Origin: Spirochaetaceae bacterium
GTDB lineage: Bacteria > Spirochaetota > Spirochaetia > CADAEX01
Assembly (NCBI GenBank): GCA_009780675.1
Contig: WQZP01000011.1
Coordinates: 1 to 64,000, forward strand
Reading direction: 5' to 3'
DNA: 64,000 bases
In this document: in pieces, positions 62,141 to 64,000 of the stretch
How positions within the stretch are numbered: the stretch's first letter is position 1
Layout of the letters: each line of letters opens with the position of its first letter
Made by a program: the position numbers and the translations under genes
The notes under the pieces: model-generated
Seen by the model: only the letters and a program-made list of their open reading frames with translations
The model's database searches: none
What the model was told of the DNA's origin: nothing

Positions 62141-62611
62141 ATGAATCAGGATAAAAACAAAATCGATATATACACAGATGGCGGGTGTTCGGGAAATCCA
62201 GGCCCAGGCGGCTGGGGTTATGTAATACTTTGCAACGAGAAAATATATAAAAACTCAGGTTGTGATAAAGAAACAACAAACAACAAAATGGAGTTGACTG
62301 CTGTAATAAAAGCTCTTGAAGCATATAAAAAATCTTTTGAAAGCAAAGCCCAGGACAATCAAGAAGTAAGAGTTTTCACAGACTCTGCGTATGTAAAAAA
62401 TGGTATAACAAGCTGGATAGTAGCATGGCTTAAAAACGGCTGGAAAACAGCAGATAAAAAAGATGTTAAAAATAAAGAATTGTGGATAGCCCTTAAAAAA
62501 CTTTCAGACCACATAAAGCCTGAATGGGTGTGGGTAAAAGGGCACTCAGGCAACAAATGGAATGAAGAGTGCGATGCACTTGTAAAAAAAGAGATAAAAA
62601 ATATTTTATAG
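62141..62611 (+). CDS. rnhA: ribonuclease HI
   Basis: A 156-residue RNase H that cuts RNA in RNA-DNA hybrids. Catalytic carboxylates are all present: Asp in IYTDGGCSGNPGPGGWG, Glu in TNNKMELTAV, Asp in VFTDSAYVKNGI, His in KGHSGNKWNEECD and final Asp in that segment. The basic loop KNGWKTADKKDVKNKELW is also there. Typical length. No hybrid-binding domain is attached. Confidence 0.96.
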   Translation: MNQDKNKIDIYTDGGCSGNPGPGGWGYVILCNEKIYKNSGCDKETTNNKMELTAVIKALEAYKKSFESKAQDNQEVRVFTDSAYVKNGITSWIVAWLKNGWKTADKKDVKNKELWIALKKLSDHIKPEWVWVKGHSGNKWNEECDALVKKEIKNIL

Positions 62612-62667
62612 ATAAAATTATTTCTGATATTTGAATCAAAACAACTTTCCTTCGTGTTACTTATTTC

Positions 62668-64000
62668 ATGAACATTATTAGCTATTCACCCGGAGGTTTT
62701 GAAGGGGACATTGTTAGTGTTGAGGCAGATTTGCGCTCCGGCATACCTGGGGTAAATCTTGTTGGTATGCCAGATACAGCAGTAAAAGAATCTGTTGAAA
62801 GAGTAAGGATCGCAATCAAAAACTCTTCTTATGATTTCCCAGGAAAACGTATTGTTGTTAATCTTGCGCCAGCAGGGATAAAAAAAGAGGGCGCGTCTTT
62901 TGATTTATCAATAGCAATTTCAATACTTCAGAAAACCGGTCTTTTGGGAGAAGACAGAGAACGTAAAATCATGGTGCTTGGAGAACTGCAACTTTCCGGC
63001 GCAATAAGGCCTATAAATGGAACACTTAGCGCTGTAATCGCAGGTCAAAGAGAAGGTGTCTATGCTTATATAGTGCCGGAAGGGAATATCGAAGAAGCAT
63101 TATCATCAAAAGCAGAAAGAATCTATCCTTGCAGCCATCTTTCAGAAGCAGTCGATCTACTTAAAAAAATATCACAAGATATTTTACCGGAGTATGATTT
63201 AAAACCACAAAATAACGAAAAAGAAGAGAGCAGTAATAAAGAAAGGAATCTTCTTTCGGATATCAAAGGGCATAAATACCTAAAGCAAGCGTTATCAGTT
63301 GCTGCAGCAGGGATGCATAATATAATTCTGTTTGGCCCTCCTGGCAGCGGGAAAACACTGGCAGGCTCTAGGCTTGTTTCCCTGCTGCCGGATCTTGACC
63401 TTGAAGATTCTATAGAAGTTACACGCATCTATTCCCTTGCAGGGCTTTTAAAAAATGGGTCGGGCTTGATAACACGTCCGCCATATAGGTCTCCTCACCA
63501 TACCTCTTCAATGGAAGGGTTAATAGGCGGGGGACGGATCATCAAACCCGGAGAAATTTCTCTTGCCCATAAAGGGGTGCTTTTTCTTGATGAAACTCCA
63601 GAGTTCCGCAAAAGTATTTTACAGTGCCTTAGGGAACCTGTTGAAAATGGAAAAGTATATCTTGCGCGGGCAGGTAAAAACTGCTGGTTTCCCGCAGATT
63701 TCCAAATTGTTATGGCTGCAAATCCATGTCCATGCGGAAACAGGGGAAAAGAAGATTCTGTGTGCTGTTGTACAGATATTGATGTTTATCGATATTGGAA
63801 AAGGATAGGCGGCGCTCTTATTGACAGGATAGATATCCGCGTGCCTGTCATGCCTGTTGAAAGTGAAATACTAACAGAAAACAGTAACGATTCAGGGGAA
63901 GAATATTACAAGATGGTCCAAAATGCTGTGGATATCCAAAAAGAAAGATTTAAAAACTTTGCGTATAAAAGAAACAGCAGGATTCCTCCATCAGAATGTA
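62668..64000 (+). CDS. comM: YifB/ComM-family Mg-chelatase-like AAA ATPase, N-terminal part
   Basis: The frame opens at ATG 62668 and runs off the right end, so the 3' part is missing. The 444 visible residues begin MNIISYSPGGFEGDIVSVEADL, the Lon-protease-like ChlI domain, with LVGMPDTAVKESVERVRIAI and KRIVVNLAPAGIKKEGASFDL. Then comes AAA+ with Walker A FGPPGSGKT, HHTSSMEGLIGGG, Walker B GVLFLDE and NPCPCGNRG. ComM promotes branch migration in natural transformation. No ribosome binding site is obvious. Confidence 0.95.
   Translation, partial: MNIISYSPGGFEGDIVSVEADLRSGIPGVNLVGMPDTAVKESVERVRIAIKNSSYDFPGKRIVVNLAPAGIKKEGASFDLSIAISILQKTGLLGEDRERKIMVLGELQLSGAIRPINGTLSAVIAGQREGVYAYIVPEGNIEEALSSKAERIYPCSHLSEAVDLLKKISQDILPEYDLKPQNNEKEESSNKERNLLSDIKGHKYLKQALSVAAAGMHNIILFGPPGSGKTLAGSRLVSLLPDLDLEDSIEVTRIYSLAGLLKNGSGLITRPPYRSPHHTSSMEGLIGGGRIIKPGEISLAHKGVLFLDETPEFRKSILQCLREPVENGKVYLARAGKNCWFPADFQIVMAANPCPCGNRGKEDSVCCCTDIDVYRYWKRIGGALIDRIDIRVPVMPVESEILTENSNDSGEEYYKMVQNAVDIQKERFKNFAYKRNSRIPPSEC

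Noticed and set aside
1-64000. tRNA or rRNA genes
   Set aside because: I saw no convincing cloverleaf or GGTTCRANYCC-type T-loop and no ribosomal RNA sequence; the element's right border is not in a tRNA gene.

Overview
The window looks like the chromosome of a host-associated, anaerobic, Treponema-like spirochaete. The DNA is AT-rich and uses TGA as an ordinary stop. It carries a CHASE2 adenylate cyclase/SH3/M48 cluster, many lipoproteins with short spirochaete-style lipoboxes, OmpA-like and large beta-rich envelope proteins, a BspA-type leucine-rich-repeat protein, rubrerythrin, phosphoketolase and a sensory [FeFe]-hydrogenase. I assign the clade from gene content, not from a marker gene.

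Layout. 1-4.1 kb: end of cvpA, a DNA polymerase III delta'-like gene, and an overlapping histidine kinase/NtrC-type sigma-54 activator pair. 4.15-4.3 kb: a GC-rich intergenic insert bounded by 13-bp direct repeats. 4.3-9.4 kb: aspartokinase, purine nucleoside phosphorylase, a JAMM-DinG helicase fusion and groES. 9.6-13.4 kb: a group-2 sigma-70 factor behind a textbook sigma-54 promoter, a CheY-like receiver, and an [FeFe]-hydrogenase fused to a chemoreceptor signalling domain. 13.5-19 kb: secreted/lipoprotein genes, then the cyclase cluster behind a promoter followed by seven copies of a 7-bp repeat. 19-31.9 kb: TSUP transporter, DivIC-like protein, rubrerythrin, rsmE, acyltransferase, three TPR proteins, two OmpA-domain proteins and an orphan ABC binding protein. 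31.9-39.4 kb: mutL, a 1608-residue envelope protein with SprA-like motifs, and a ComFB-domain protein.

39.6-52.83 kb is an integrated mobile element bounded by a 20-bp exact direct repeat. It carries a tyrosine integrase, an excisionase-like protein, a RepA-type ATPase, a VRR-NUC nuclease, a DUF5681-like protein, HicAB, a second HicB-like pair, two paralogous repressors with divergent promoter/operator regions, a BspA-like cargo gene, a HIRAN protein and a dense run of small genes. No capsid, tail, portal, large terminase or conjugation gene is visible, so it resembles a satellite or cryptic integrative element.

52.9-64 kb returns to housekeeping: ttcA, an HD phosphohydrolase, aconitase, a flavodoxin-fold protein, phosphoketolase, a Ycf46-like AAA ATPase, rnhA and the start of yifB/comM.

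How it fits together: two regulatory themes stand out. One is a possible sigma-54 to sigma-70 cascade: an NtrC-type activator lies 5 kb from an alternative sigma gene with a -24/-12 promoter, reminiscent of RpoN-RpoS in Borrelia. The other is a probable hydrogen- or redox-sensing cytoplasmic chemoreceptor beside a receiver protein. No tRNA, rRNA or CRISPR array was recognised.
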